Shown: positions 18,729-29,003, numbered from the stretch's first letter. The stretch: DNA of 64,000 bases from Macrococcoides caseolyticum (GCF_002902665.1 NZ_PPRM01000068.1:1432-65431); one strand, 5' to 3'. Notes: generated by a model not told the origin, from the letters alone. Program-made: numbers and translations.

Positions 18729-19455
18729 ATTGATAAATTGCATTTCTAAAGTGATGTACTGCGGGTGCATCACTTTTTATTTTTAATCTTCTAATTGTAT
18801 CAGTATTGCCAGGAATTAAGTAGATTGAAGGACAACCCAATTTTTCTAGTTTAAAATAGCTATTGATCACACCACTTGTGACTTCGTAACCTAACCATTC
18901 TACATATATCTCTGCCATATCATTAAAATCTGTCGTTTCAATATCGATTCCTTCAATCTTGAGATTTCCCTGGAAATATGGAGATAGTGACTGCATGCGT
19001 TCGTCATCTGACGTTCCCCACTGTATAAAGAATGGTAATTCATAATTTCTCTCTTCATCAATATAGAGTAACTGCCAAGCAATAACTTCGCCTTCTGGTG
19101 TCACCCGTTGCATACGAGACGGACCAATCGTCTTTACACCTATTTGTTCAAAATGTTGCTTCAATGCATTGATATCCTCAGTTCTAAAACACAAGCGTTT
19201 AAATCCTTCCGTATACTCTGTTCGTTCAAGTGATGCTGCAAAACTTAAACGTTCTTCTGTACTTTGTGCTGCTTTATGAACAAGCGTACGATCATATGCG
19301 TCTATAAATTCGATATATGATAAATCAATATAAGATAATTTATTGTATGTCCCTAACTGCTCATGCTTTCCACCGTTAATCACCTTTAAAAAATCAATAT
19401 CAGCATTATTTAGATAATGTACATGATGAATAATATGATCAAACTTTAATTCCAC
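18721..19455 (-). CDS. VOC/glyoxalase-like protein
   Basis: A 244-residue protein with two VOC-type repeats: KFDHIIHHVHYLNNAD at the start is the usual first strand, IGPSRMQRVTPEGEVIAWQL is typical of the Glyoxalase_3 type, and a second half begins near IEGIDIETTDFNDMA. Several GTG codons compete; GTG at 19455 has AAGAGG eight bases upstream and gives MELKFDH, while GTG at 19464 overlaps that site. Function unknown: the fold serves lyases, dioxygenases and resistance proteins. Confidence 0.75.
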   Translation of the reverse strand: MELKFDHIIHHVHYLNNADIDFLKVINGGKHEQLGTYNKLSYIDLSYIEFIDAYDRTLVHKAAQSTEERLSFAASLERTEYTEGFKRLCFRTEDINALKQHFEQIGVKTIGPSRMQRVTPEGEVIAWQLLYIDEERNYELPFFIQWGTSDDERMQSLSPYFQGNLKIEGIDIETTDFNDMAEIYVEWLGYEVTSGVINSYFKLEKLGCPSIYLIPGNTDTIRRLKIKSDAPAVHHFRNAIYQFN

Positions 19456-19530
19456 TATCCTCACCTCTTAATACTATTTTAAGTTAAATATTATAAAAAC
19501 TAAAGCAATCATCTAATCATTTTATAAATA

Positions 19531-19566
19531 AAAACCAGTCATTGTATTATACAATAACTGGTTTTG
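19531..19566. terminator. Bidirectional terminator after lutC
   Basis: AAAACCAGT/ACTGGTTTT with inner ATTGTAT/ATACAAT pairs form a long stem immediately downstream of the lutC stop, with A and T runs on both sides. Confidence 0.85.
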
Positions 19567-19571
19567 TTAAA

Positions 19572-20267
19572 CTATTTATCATCTACAACGATATACGTCG
19601 CTTTAATAGGTCCGTGAACACCAACAACAAGTTTCATTTCGATATCTGCTGAATTTGATGGTCCCGTTATTAAATTAATGCATGTAGGGAAGTTCTCTTG
19701 ATCTTCCATCATGGCATTCATCTGTTGTGCAGCCTGTGTAAACCTTGGCACTATTGTAGATTTAGGGACAATGGCTATATATGTTGCAGGAAGTAAACTT
19801 ACACTACGTCCTTTACCTTTATCCGCATATAATACAACCGTTCCACTCTCTGCAAGTGTTGCATCACTGAAAGTAATCCCAACATTTGCGCGCTCTGCGA
19901 CTTGTAAGTTCTCAGCACCTTTTGCTTCATCCCAGATAAAAGCATCATGCGCTTCTAAATCGATTCCAAAATCAGCGAAACGTTTGTCGTTCCAGGCAAT
20001 AACTTCACCATTGCCATACTTCTCAATGACTTGACTCAAGGTTTCATTAATATTATCTGTCGTCGTTTCAACGAGGTCTGTATGAATAAAGTTACATTGC
20101 TGTCTTAAAACTTCTAATAGTTCGTCTTGCGTAAGACCTGTAAGTGTCTTATCTTGAGGTCGATATTGCCATTCAGGACGTTCTACATGCTGTGGCATTT
20201 CACGCTGTAAATTTTTAGAGATGTTACTTAAGAATGATCCTTTATTGTGAATTGTGCCTCTTTCCAT
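19572..20267 (-). CDS. lutC: L-lactate oxidation protein LutC
   Basis: A 231-residue LUD-domain protein, third subunit of the LutABC system that oxidises L-lactate to pyruvate. The fold is seen in the central AERANVGITFSDATLAESGTV segment and the SLLPATYIAIVPKSTIVPR strands, ending in LVVGVHGPIKATYIVVDD. The ATG overlaps the lutB stop (TAATG) and uses the ribosome site GAGGTG at the end of lutB, so the two are coupled. Confidence 0.92.
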   Translation of the reverse strand: MERGTIHNKGSFLSNISKNLQREMPQHVERPEWQYRPQDKTLTGLTQDELLEVLRQQCNFIHTDLVETTTDNINETLSQVIEKYGNGEVIAWNDKRFADFGIDLEAHDAFIWDEAKGAENLQVAERANVGITFSDATLAESGTVVLYADKGKGRSVSLLPATYIAIVPKSTIVPRFTQAAQQMNAMMEDQENFPTCINLITGPSNSADIEMKLVVGVHGPIKATYIVVDDK

Positions 20268-21700
20268 TATTTCGCACCTCTTTTCAATCTATTTTGCATC
20301 CAGTCGCGGAAGTTTTCATCATCCGGCATTGGGAAATCCCGAGAATTTGTCCATGCTTGTAAAGGCTTAGGACCTTTAGTAATCATACCTTTATCTTTGT
20401 TTTCAAACGGTGACATTAATGCTGGCGCTGCTTTAGTACCGTATTTAAATAAAGTTGAATGACTAGCTCCTTGTGCAAAACCTTTCATGACAAGACGTTC
20501 TGCAACTGGTGACATATGTTCTTCCTCAACAATAACACGTCTATGTTCAAGTAATAAGTCATGTAACGGAATCTTAACCGGACAAGCTTCAGTACAAGCA
20601 CCACATAATGTAGAAGCATATGGCAATTCTTTGTAAGTATCATATCCACCAAGTAATGGTGATAATACCGCACCAATTGGTCCTGGATAAATCGAACCAT
20701 ATGAATGGCCACCTGTTTGACGATAAACAGGACAAACGTTGACACAAGCAGCACAACGAATACATTGTAGAATAGACTGGAATTGCGTTCCTAAAATTTT
20801 AGAGCGTCCATTATCAACAATAATTAAATGGAATTCTTCCGGACCATCAATCTCATCTTCCGCACGTGGTCCTGTTAAAGTTGTCACATAACTTGTTAGT
20901 TTTTGCCCTACAGCCGAACGCGTAAGCATTGACACTAATACTTCTAGTTCTTCATGTGTAGGAACTAAACGTTCCATACCCATAACTGTAATCTGAGTTT
21001 TAGGTAATGTTGTTACCATACGTGCGTTACCTTCATTTGTAACTAAGCTGAATGAACCACTTTCTGCAACACCAAAGTTACACCCGGTAATCCCGACATC
21101 TGCAGAAAGAAACTCTTCACGTAGCTTTTGACGCGCAAATAACGCAAGTTCTTCCGGTTGACTCGATTTATCATATCCAAGTTTTTCTTTGAAGACCTTT
21201 TCGATTTGCTCTTTATTAAGATGAAGTGCAGGTACAACGATGTGTGAAGGTGGATTATGATCATCAACTTGAAGAATGTATTCTCCTAAGTCTGTCTCGA
21301 TGACTTCACATCCTACCGCTTCCATCGCTTCGTTCAGACCAATTTCTTCAGTTACCATTGATTTTGATTTTGCTACTTTTTTAGCATTTTTGTCACGTAA
21401 TACTTTTTGCACATATTGATTGGCCTCTTCTGCTGTTTCAGCGAAGAATACATGTCCACCTTTTGCAGCGACATTCTCAGAAAGCATATTTAAGTAGTAG
21501 TCAAGGTTCGCAAGCGTATGCTGACGAATCTCTTCAGAATGGTCTCTCCACTCTTCCCAGTTTCCAAGATCTTCTTGAGTTTTAAGTTTGCGTTCTCTTA
21601 ATCTATCTTGTGCACTACTCACAGCACCACGCATGAAGTCATCTTTAAGTTCCGTCTTAACTGCCTGCTTAAACGTTTCATTACCTATTCTCATACTCAT
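20267..21700 (-). CDS. lutB: L-lactate oxidation iron-sulfur protein LutB
   Basis: A 477-residue protein with an N-terminal LUD domain and a C-terminal ferredoxin-type region binding two [4Fe-4S] clusters: [15 protein letters not shown] (about residues 313-327) and [12 protein letters not shown] (about 367-378). It passes electrons from lactate to the respiratory chain. The family length is about 476. Its ATG overlaps the lutA stop (ATGA). Confidence 0.94.
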   Translation of the reverse strand: MSMRIGNETFKQAVKTELKDDFMRGAVSSAQDRLRERKLKTQEDLGNWEEWRDHSEEIRQHTLANLDYYLNMLSENVAAKGGHVFFAETAEEANQYVQKVLRDKNAKKVAKSKSMVTEEIGLNEAMEAVGCEVIETDLGEYILQVDDHNPPSHIVVPALHLNKEQIEKVFKEKLGYDKSSQPEELALFARQKLREEFLSADVGITGCNFGVAESGSFSLVTNEGNARMVTTLPKTQITVMGMERLVPTHEELEVLVSMLTRSAVGQKLTSYVTTLTGPRAEDEIDGPEEFHLIIVDNGRSKILGTQFQSILQCIRCAACVNVCPVYRQTGGHSYGSIYPGPIGAVLSPLLGGYDTYKELPYASTLCGACTEACPVKIPLHDLLLEHRRVIVEEEHMSPVAERLVMKGFAQGASHSTLFKYGTKAAPALMSPFENKDKGMITKGPKPLQAWTNSRDFPMPDDENFRDWMQNRLKRGAK

Positions 21701-22434
21701 CGTGTAGTCACCGCCTCAACTTGGTTATTTAAGATTTCAATGATATGTACAGCTTTCACATCAACACCACGACGTCTTAATCTACCATCAATATTCATCA
21801 AACAACTGCAGTCTCCGCCAACTAAATAGTCTGCACCACTTTCAACGATGCAATCTACTTTTTCATCTACCATTTCACCTGAAACATCGCTCATTTTAAC
21901 AGCAAATGTCCCACCGAAACCACAACAACTGTAGTATTTAGGTAATTCAACAACTTCTAGTCCTTCTACTTCGTTCAGAAGTTTAGCAGGTGCAGTCACA
22001 TTACCTAACAGACGTGTCATATGGCAAGATGGATGAATTGTAGCTACACCATCAAGCTTTGCTCCTACATTTGTAATACCTAACACTTCTACAATGAACT
22101 GCGTAACTTCATACGTTTTATCTGCAAGTTCTTGTGCACGTGCTTGCCACTTTGCATCGTTTTTGAATAGATCCGGATAATGTTTAAACATCGTTACACA
22201 TGATCCTGAAGGTGCAACGACAACCTCTGATTGCTCGAAAGCTTTAATCATATTCTTCGCAGCTTTCTTCGTTTCCTCGTGATACCCTGAGTTATAAGCA
22301 GGTTGCCCACAACATACTTGTGCTGCCGGAAAATCTACTTCACATCCTAGTTTCTCTAACAATTCCACTGTTGCAATACCCACACGTTTTTCGAATACAT
22401 CTACTAAACACGTACTGAATAAGCTTACTTTCAT
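21697..22434 (-). CDS. lutA: L-lactate oxidation protein LutA
   Basis: A 245-residue member of the cysteine-rich CCG family. Paired motifs [11 protein letters not shown] (about residue 41 on) and [14 protein letters not shown] (about 160 on) bind an iron-sulfur cluster or heterodisulfide-type centre. First gene of lutABC. ATG at 22434 follows GGGGGG; a frame five codons longer has no separate ribosome site. Confidence 0.93.
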   Translation of the reverse strand: MKVSLFSTCLVDVFEKRVGIATVELLEKLGCEVDFPAAQVCCGQPAYNSGYHEETKKAAKNMIKAFEQSEVVVAPSGSCVTMFKHYPDLFKNDAKWQARAQELADKTYEVTQFIVEVLGITNVGAKLDGVATIHPSCHMTRLLGNVTAPAKLLNEVEGLEVVELPKYYSCCGFGGTFAVKMSDVSGEMVDEKVDCIVESGADYLVGGDCSCLMNIDGRLRRRGVDVKAVHIIEILNNQVEAVTTR

Positions 22435-22489
22435 AGTTATACCCCCCAATTTTTTTCAGTGTGCCCACAGCTGAAAATTAAACAGTCAT

Positions 22490-22544
22490 CATATGACTCG
22501 GTGACCAATAGTTCTATTCTATTGCAACGTTTTTCTAAAAGCAA
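22490..22544 (-). promoter_or_regulatory. lutABC promoter and likely GntR operator
   Basis: On the minus strand TTGCTT (22544-22539), 17 bases and TAGAAT (22521-22516) make a sigma-A promoter. Directly downstream lies ATTGGTCACCGAG (about 22508-22496), whose GGTCACC core is palindromic and sits where a repressor would block the start of transcription. The GntR gene next door (22554-23252) is the natural partner. A further hairpin (TTTCAG/CTGAAA, 22453-22477) lies in the leader before lutA. Operator assignment is inferred. Confidence 0.55.
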
Positions 22545-22553
22545 GTGACAAAA

Positions 22554-23252
22554 TTATATTTTATAATGCTCTATTAATACTTCTTCCACGTCTTTCAGGT
22601 GTTTAAGCATTTTTTTCTCAGAAAGTTTCATATTTCTATTTTTTATAGCCAGAAAAATTTCGGTATGTTCATTAAAAAGTTTTTCAATAGATTTCTCTTC
22701 ATTAAATAACCAAATTTGTCTTGTTTCTTTCATCACTGTCTTAATTTTATCTGATACTTCTATTAACATATGTTTTAACAATTTGTTATTAGAAGCTTCC
22801 GCAATAGAAAGATGAAAGTTTAAATCACTTTCCTCACCTATTTCCTTGTCATACATTGCCTGTTCCATTTGTTTTAATGCATAGTGTATCGCTTCCAATT
22901 GTTGTTCAGATCTATGCATCGCAGCTGCTCTGACAGATCCGACTTCAAGCACTTTACGCACTTCAAGGAGATCCTTGATATCTTCCTTATCATATAGTGC
23001 CATTTCAGGTGTAAATGCAGAGCTTTCAATCGCTTTAACAAATGTCCCCTCGCCATGCTTTATTTCCAGCAGACCAATCACACGTAATGCATTTAGCGCT
23101 TCACGAATAGAGGCCTGTCCCACACCGTATTCTTTAAATAAAGCTTGAATTGAGGGCAATTTGTCTCCCCTACTGTATTCTCCGTTCTTTATCTTCTCAG
23201 TAATTATTTCAGCAATCTCTTCATATAGTTTCTTTCGTTCTAATTTCACCAT
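22554..23252 (-). CDS. lutR: GntR/FadR-type regulator of lactate use (LutR-like)
   Basis: A 232-residue protein with an N-terminal winged helix (KLPSIQALFKEYGVGQASIREALNALRV, about residues 29-56) and a C-terminal all-helical FCD ligand domain (conserved D/H positions in DLLEVRKVLEVGSVR, HLSIAEASNN and HTEIFLAI). It lies immediately upstream of lutABC in the same direction, with the promoter for lut between them, as in B. subtilis and relatives where LutR represses lut and is released by lactate. Regulator identity is inferred from position. Confidence 0.82.
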   Translation of the reverse strand: MVKLERKKLYEEIAEIITEKIKNGEYSRGDKLPSIQALFKEYGVGQASIREALNALRVIGLLEIKHGEGTFVKAIESSAFTPEMALYDKEDIKDLLEVRKVLEVGSVRAAAMHRSEQQLEAIHYALKQMEQAMYDKEIGEESDLNFHLSIAEASNNKLLKHMLIEVSDKIKTVMKETRQIWLFNEEKSIEKLFNEHTEIFLAIKNRNMKLSEKKMLKHLKDVEEVLIEHYKI

Positions 23253-23310
23253 GTATATATCCCTCGCTAATTTAATATCTTAATTATACCAAACTATAGA
23301 ATATAAAAAT

Positions 23311-23341
23311 AACAGGTAACGCAATGCGTCACCTGTTTTTG
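23311..23341. terminator. Terminator of the alpha-glucosidase gene
   Basis: AACAGGTAACGC pairs with GCGTCACCTGTT (one mismatch); the gene's TGA lies in the stem and the minus-strand side continues TTATTTTTAT. Confidence 0.75.
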
Positions 23342-25002
23342 ATATGATATATGCGCGCCTCAAAAGGCTGAAAAGTAAATATGTCCTCCGACCTATCTTC
23401 TTTCTGATAGTTATAGAGTACAAGCGATTCATCTTTCATTTTAAGGGATTCATCTTTTTTCAACGTCACTTTATCATGGCTCAAATTTCCAATGATTATA
23501 AACTGATCACCTTCATACGTTCTCGTATATGCAAATACTTTAGTATCTTCAGGATAGATTAAATCAAATGTTCCATATGTTAATGTAAGATGTTTTTTCT
23601 TAAGCTGAATTAATTGCTTATAGAAATTTAAAATGGAATTTTCATCTTTCTCTTGTTTAAATACATTGATATCTTCAAAATTTGGGTTTACTTTAAGCCA
23701 CGGTGTTCCTTTCGTGAACCCTGCATTTTTTGTATCATCCCACTGCATCGGAGTTCTCGTATTATCTCTCGAGATACGTCTTAGCATCTCCATCACTTCT
23801 TCTTTAGGCACACCTTTTTTGAGTTCTTGATTGTAAATATTCTTTGCGTGTACATCATCGAAATCTATAATATCTTCAAATGGATAGTTCGTCATACCTA
23901 TTTCTTGCCCTTGATATATAAATGGTGTCCCTTGCTGCAAGAAATATACAACGGCATGACTTGTAGAACTTTCATACCAATATTCTTCATCATCTCCCCA
24001 TGTAGATGACACCCGTTGACGATCATGATTCTCAATAAACAGTGCATTCCACCCTTTATTCTCAAGTCCTTTTTGCCAGCTATTCAGAACATCTTTATAC
24101 CCTTTAATATCAAAACTCTTACCTACGTTATGATCCCATAAATTTAGATGTTCAAATTGAAAGACCATATTGAATTTGCCGTTTTCTTCACCGACCCATT
24201 CATCTGAGTCTTCAATCGTTACGCCATTGGCTTCACCCACTGTCATGATGTCATATTTATCAAATGTATTTTCTTTAAGTTCCTGCAAGTGTTCTTGAAT
24301 ACCTGGTTGATTCATATGTCCTTCGAAAGATTCTGCGTAGCCTAGCTTATCTGCTCCAGGCAAATCTCCCTTATCAAAACTTTTCTTAATATGACTAATC
24401 GCATCCACCCTGAATCCATCGATACCTTTGTCCAGCCACCAGTTCACCATATTATATATCGCTTGGCGCATATTTTCATTTTCCCAGTTTAAATCTGGCT
24501 GCTTTCTACTGAATACGTGCATGTAGTATTGATTCGTCGTTGCATCATATTCCCATGCCGAACCTTCAAATATACTAGCCCAGTTGTTAGGCTCTTTATC
24601 ACCTTTGCCGTCTTTCCATATGTACCAGTCACGAAATTCATTATCTTTACTCTTCTTAGATTCTACAAACCAGCTATGTTCATCGCTTGTATGATTAATA
24701 ACAAGATCTAGAATCAATTTCATGTCTCTTGCATGTACTTCATAAAGCAAGCGATCAAAATCTTCCATCGTCCCAAAGTCTCGCATAATCTCCTGATAAT
24801 CACTAATATCGTAACCATTATCATCATTAGGAGACTCAAATATCGGACTCACCCATATGACATCGATACCTAATTCCTTTAAATAATCGAGTTTCTCCGT
24901 GATACCATTGATATCACCAATTCCATCACCATTAGAATCCTTAAAGCTTCTTGGATAGATTTGATAACAGACCGCTTCTTTCCACCATGTTCTAGTGTTC
25001 AA
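23329..25002 (-). CDS. malL: GH13 alpha-glucosidase (oligo-1,6-glucosidase / maltase)
   Basis: A 557-residue cytoplasmic (no signal peptide) GH13 enzyme cutting maltose, isomaltose or related oligosaccharides. The four family regions are present: DLVINHTSDEH, GFRVDAISH (nucleophile Asp), TVGEANG (acid Glu) and FIENHDRQR. The opening WWKEAVCYQIYPRSFKDSNG is typical of the oligo-1,6-glucosidase/trehalose-6-phosphate hydrolase group; MalL/MalA is favoured, TreC is possible. The start is TTG at 25002, eight bases after AGGAGG. It starts 12 bases after the end of the split GTPase gene and may be co-transcribed with it. Confidence 0.88.
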   Translation of the reverse strand: MNTRTWWKEAVCYQIYPRSFKDSNGDGIGDINGITEKLDYLKELGIDVIWVSPIFESPNDDNGYDISDYQEIMRDFGTMEDFDRLLYEVHARDMKLILDLVINHTSDEHSWFVESKKSKDNEFRDWYIWKDGKGDKEPNNWASIFEGSAWEYDATTNQYYMHVFSRKQPDLNWENENMRQAIYNMVNWWLDKGIDGFRVDAISHIKKSFDKGDLPGADKLGYAESFEGHMNQPGIQEHLQELKENTFDKYDIMTVGEANGVTIEDSDEWVGEENGKFNMVFQFEHLNLWDHNVGKSFDIKGYKDVLNSWQKGLENKGWNALFIENHDRQRVSSTWGDDEEYWYESSTSHAVVYFLQQGTPFIYQGQEIGMTNYPFEDIIDFDDVHAKNIYNQELKKGVPKEEVMEMLRRISRDNTRTPMQWDDTKNAGFTKGTPWLKVNPNFEDINVFKQEKDENSILNFYKQLIQLKKKHLTLTYGTFDLIYPEDTKVFAYTRTYEGDQFIIIGNLSHDKVTLKKDESLKMKDESLVLYNYQKEDRSEDIFTFQPFEARIYHIKNR

Positions 25003-25014
25003 AATGATAACCTC

Positions 25015-26067
25015 CTATTGTTGTTTATAAATTTTCTGTTCTTCAACAATCATGTCATCCGCAATCTGACGAATTTCATTCATATATTTACTGATTGCTT
25101 GAAATACTGGAAATGCATTGTTAATTCCAACTTCAAGTATAGATGTAACAACCATTGAAATTGGATTAACACTTTTTATTTTAAAGGACGTTCTTAAAAG
25201 CTGCACGATTTTAGCAAATTCCATCGCTTTGTTCATCTTTTCATCCGAGCGTTGTTGTTCAAATCCATCAATAAACCCTTGAATTGTAATCCATTTTTGC
25301 GCATGTTCAATAATGTCATCTTCCTGTATTTTAAAGTGACTCATTATCGTGCGTTCCAATGATTTATAGCGGGCTTTCAAAAGGATTATTTTAAAGCTTG
25401 GCGTAAACAATTTCGGAAAGGCAGACTGAACCTTATAATTTAAATAGCTTTCTTTATATTTATCATCTTGAAATCGATTAATAAATAACGCTTCTTCAAA
25501 CATAAAGATTTCGTCCAGCGCCTGTTTTAACGAATCAATACCGGTATGATCTACTACGCTTGTAAATATATAAGATTGCTTTTTATTGATTATTTCTTTC
25601 ATCATCACATTAAGTTCTACATCTTTATCACGAACTAACGCCTCTCTATTATCTTCACCTTGCACATCGATTAATGTATCCACTTTATTGTATATAAACG
25701 TAATGTCTTTACCTTGCTTCGCTAAATATTTAATTATTTCTATATCTACTGCTTTTATCTTACTCGAAAATACGTATAGATAATGATTTATATTTATGTT
25801 CTGAATAATTTTTTTTTATTTTTTTACTGTCATAACTTCCGTTCCAACACCTGGAAAATCAACAAGAAAGCCATAATCATTATAAGCATAAGTTTTAGTA
25901 TCAAGCGTTGCATCAGTTTGAACAGATATATATGCTTTACTCTCACAAAGCAAGTTGATAAGCGCACTTTTTCCTGCATCAGGCTGTCCAATAACTCCTA
26001 TCTTATCGTTTGACCTATTTCTCACAAAAGTCGTATACGCCCTTATTAACGGGTGCTTATCCATCAT
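25015..26067 (-). pseudogene. P-loop GTPase gene split by one in-frame stop
   Basis: Two reading pieces, 26067-25816 and from 25813 to 25015, are in the same frame and together encode about 350 residues. The first has the Walker A/G1 motif GQPDAGKSALIN and the G3 motif DFPGVG; the second carries the G4 motif NKVD (ITFIYNKVD) about 45 codons on, and then a helical C-terminal region (hydrophobic MVVTSILEVGINNAFPVF, possibly membrane-associated). They are separated only by TAA at 25818-25816, located between a run of seven A and a run of nine A on the coding strand. So one nonsense codon, not a frameshift, breaks the gene. Either it is a recent pseudogene, or both pieces are made, or a pair of compensating slips restores it. 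Function of the family unknown to me. Confidence 0.75.
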
Positions 26068-26161
26068 ACCCACTCCACTTCACTCTTTTAATATGCATTC
26101 CCTTTTGTACAATATATTATGCATCAATATAATATTTTATACTATTGAATTCATGTGGGTA

Positions 26162-27169
26162 TTATAAATTTTTTCTCATCAAATAAAGAAAATATGGTGC
26201 TCCTATAATGCTTACGAGAATACCCGCCGGTATACCTGCAGGAGATACAAGAAGGCGTCCCACCATATCTGCAAAACTGAGTAATATTGCACCAATCACG
26301 ATTGTCACCGGGATAAAACGTTCATGTCTTGCGCCAACAAGTTGTCGTGCGATGTGTGGGCTTATCAATCCTACAAATGCGATGCTTCCACATACAGATA
26401 CAGCACTTGCACATAATAAGACTGAGATAATCACAGCATTACGACGTTCTACTGATAAATTAACACCAACACCTGTCGCTACATGATCATGAGTATTCAA
26501 TATATTCAGTACTGTTAATTTTTGCATGATATATGGCAGACAAATAAACAATATTATCCCTAGCATGATTACAAATGACCAACTGTCTCCCCAGATCTCC
26601 CCGCCAAGCCATTTCGATATAAACTCTACATCTTCTTTATTAAAAGTTGAAGTCAGCATCATCATCGCACCGCTTAGAGCAGTAGAAAGACCGATTCCTA
26701 CAAGTATCATCTTTACTGGATTAATACCTGTTTCTTTATCATAGCTTAATTTAAGCACGACACCGATTGTAATCAAAGCGCCCATCATGCTAAAAAGAGG
26801 TAACACATAGATAAAGTTGCTACTATCTACAGGTATAAATATCATCAACAACGCAATGAAGAAGCCACTCCCTGCATTGATTCCCATTATTCCGGGGTCC
26901 GCAAGAGGATTCTTCGTAATACTTTGCAAGATGGCACCGCTTAGAGCAAGTGCGACGCCTCCCATTATCGTAATGAGTAATCTCGGCAACCGAAACTCAT
27001 AAAGAATCATAGTTTCTGTTTCATCTCCAGCTCCAAATAAGGTGCGTAACAAAGTGGTGGGGGCCATTTTAAAGTCTCCTGTTGTCATACTGATGATAAT
27101 CACCATAAACAATAATATTATAAGCGCAACCATCACGAACCACTGCCTTGTTATCTTATTTATGTTCAC
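26162..27169 (-). CDS. fhuG: Ferric hydroxamate ABC transporter permease FhuG
   Basis: A 335-residue FecCD-type permease with about nine to ten membrane helices; conserved GAILQSITKNPLADPGIMGINAGS lies near residue 80 and the FVGLISPHIARQLVG loop that contacts the ATPase near residue 265. It pairs with FhuB to carry hydroxamate siderophores. Its GTG overlaps the fhuB stop (ATGTGA) and AAGGATGGG serves as ribosome site. Third gene of fhuCBG, the arrangement known in staphylococci. Confidence 0.9.
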   Translation of the reverse strand: MNINKITRQWFVMVALIILLFMVIIISMTTGDFKMAPTTLLRTLFGAGDETETMILYEFRLPRLLITIMGGVALALSGAILQSITKNPLADPGIMGINAGSGFFIALLMIFIPVDSSNFIYVLPLFSMMGALITIGVVLKLSYDKETGINPVKMILVGIGLSTALSGAMMMLTSTFNKEDVEFISKWLGGEIWGDSWSFVIMLGIILFICLPYIMQKLTVLNILNTHDHVATGVGVNLSVERRNAVIISVLLCASAVSVCGSIAFVGLISPHIARQLVGARHERFIPVTIVIGAILLSFADMVGRLLVSPAGIPAGILVSIIGAPYFLYLMRKNL

Positions 27170-28161
27170 ATCGTCCCATCCTTTCTAACAAGATATATGA
27201 AGAACGGAACACCGATAATCGATACAATCGCTCCAATAGGTGCCTCGCCCGTCTGACGTGCAATAATATCTGCCCAAACTACGAAGATTCCACCGAGTAT
27301 CGTTGTAAATGGCAACAACTTTCTATAATCAATACCTACAAGCATCCTAGCGATATGAGGCACCATTAACCCTACAAATGCAAGGGATCCTACTAAAGCA
27401 ACAGCTACACCTGCAAGTATCATCGTGAGCACTGAGAATAACACTCTCGTCTTTGATGTATTTACGCCTAATCCTGCAGCCATTTCATCTCCTACACTTA
27501 AAATTGTAAGCTGTCTACTGAATATAAATAATAGCAACAGCGTAATCAGAATCACCGGTGCTGCATAAAATATATGTTGCCACGTTGTTCCTGTTACACC
27601 TCCGCTTGACCATAATAAATTGCTTTGGTTCGTCTTAAAATATATCGAAACTCCCTGTGCAAGTGCGGTCATCAATGTACTTACCGCTGCTCCCGCTAAA
27701 ATAATTTTCATCGCGTTAAATCCTCCACGCTTTGAATTTCCCAGCATAAGTACAATTGTCCCACCGATAATCGCACCGATAAATCCTGATAACATAATCA
27801 TCATAAAGTTCGCACCCGGTACAATCGCAAACATAATACTGATAAATAACAATGCCCCCGCATTCAGACCGATAAGCGCTGGATCTGCGAGTGGATTTCT
27901 CGTTATTCCTTGCATTACTGCACCACTACAAGCAAGGCTCATACCAACAAGCATCGCTGCTACTTCACGTGGCATTCGAATTTCACGAATGATGTTATGG
28001 ACCTCACTATTATTATAATGAAGCACAGCTTGAACGACTTCGTAGAGGCTATAATTTTCTGAACCTAACATAAAAGAAAGTAGCAGCGTAATCACTAAAA
28101 AAATCATGGATAATAAAAGCCCTGAGTAAAAATAATTTTTGAAGAGGTAAGTTCTATTCAT
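27166..28161 (-). CDS. fhuB: Ferric hydroxamate ABC transporter permease FhuB
   Basis: A 331-residue FecCD-type permease, partner of FhuG. The conserved SGAVMQGITRNPLADPALIGLNAG and FVGLMVPHIARMLVG segments are present. ATG at 28161 lies within the last codons of fhuC, so translation is coupled; the frame begins three codons further upstream with TTG. FhuB/FhuG identity rests on order and the strong FhuC match; the two permeases are paralogues. Confidence 0.9.
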   Translation of the reverse strand: MNRTYLFKNYFYSGLLLSMIFLVITLLLSFMLGSENYSLYEVVQAVLHYNNSEVHNIIREIRMPREVAAMLVGMSLACSGAVMQGITRNPLADPALIGLNAGALLFISIMFAIVPGANFMMIMLSGFIGAIIGGTIVLMLGNSKRGGFNAMKIILAGAAVSTLMTALAQGVSIYFKTNQSNLLWSSGGVTGTTWQHIFYAAPVILITLLLLFIFSRQLTILSVGDEMAAGLGVNTSKTRVLFSVLTMILAGVAVALVGSLAFVGLMVPHIARMLVGIDYRKLLPFTTILGGIFVVWADIIARQTGEAPIGAIVSIIGVPFFIYLVRKDGTM

Positions 28162-28975
28162 AATCTTCAACTACATCTTTCATATAATGTCTGCATAATA
28201 AATCATAAGTCACAAGCATCGGTTTACCGTTACGTGGATCATTAGATAGCTCCGCATCAATATTAAATACTTTCGCCAATATATCTTTCGTCAGAACTTC
28301 TTCTGGCGTACCTTCTTTAATAATCTCACCTTCTCTCATTGCAATTAAATGATCAGAAAAGCGAATTGCCTGATTAATATCGTGAAGCACCATAATGATT
28401 GTGCATCCTTCTTCTCGATTCAATGTTTGTACAAGCTCCAGTATTTCAAGTTGATGTGAAATATCCAGATACGTTGTAGGTTCATCAAGAAAGATAATGT
28501 CCGTCTTTTGTGCAAGCGCCATAGCAATCCATACGCGTTGTCTCTGACCACCTGACAAATCATTTACATTACGTGTTTTATAGTCCCATGTTCCAGTCAC
28601 ACGAAGTGCCCAGTCAATTTCCATCTTATCTTCAGCTGATAGACGTCCAAAGCCTTTTTGATATGGGAATCTGCCATAACTTACAAGCTCCTCTACACTT
28701 AGACCATCCGATACATCGGGTGACTGAGGAAGTACTGCAATTTTCTTAGCCACGTCTTTTGTCGATTGCTCGTGAATATTTTTTCCATCAAGTATAATTT
28801 CACCTGTCTTCACCGATAATATACGCGACAAACCTTTAAGTAATGTAGATTTACCACATCCATTCGGACCAATGATTGATGTAATCTTATGATCTGGAAT
28901 GGAAATGTCCAATGATTTTACGATGTCTTTGTCTCCATAGCTGATTGTTACTTTATTCCCTTGTAATCTGCTCAT
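28154..28975 (-). CDS. fhuC: Ferric hydroxamate ABC transporter ATPase FhuC
   Basis: A 273-residue ABC ATPase: Walker A GPNGCGKST (36-44), signature LSGGQRQR, Walker B IIFLDEPTTYLD and switch histidine VLHDINQ. By eye it follows S. aureus FhuC nearly throughout (PQSPDVSDGLSVEELVSYGR, FNIDAELSNDPRNGKPML). FhuC is known to energise hydroxamate and also staphyloferrin transporters. ATG at 28975 is preferred over TTG three codons upstream. No substrate-binding lipoprotein gene is present here; FhuD must be elsewhere. Fur box upstream. Confidence 0.93.
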   Translation of the reverse strand: MSRLQGNKVTISYGDKDIVKSLDISIPDHKITSIIGPNGCGKSTLLKGLSRILSVKTGEIILDGKNIHEQSTKDVAKKIAVLPQSPDVSDGLSVEELVSYGRFPYQKGFGRLSAEDKMEIDWALRVTGTWDYKTRNVNDLSGGQRQRVWIAMALAQKTDIIFLDEPTTYLDISHQLEILELVQTLNREEGCTIIMVLHDINQAIRFSDHLIAMREGEIIKEGTPEEVLTKDILAKVFNIDAELSNDPRNGKPMLVTYDLLCRHYMKDVVEDYE

Positions 28976-29003
28976 GATACCCAACTTTCTCTCTTATCAT
29001 TAA

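Noticed and set aside
25684..25815. Frameshift in the GTPase gene
   Set aside because: The two pieces looked like a frameshift at the homopolymer, but both coordinates (26073 and 25683) are in the same frame and the intervening codons read through sensibly to NKVD; only one TAA interrupts.
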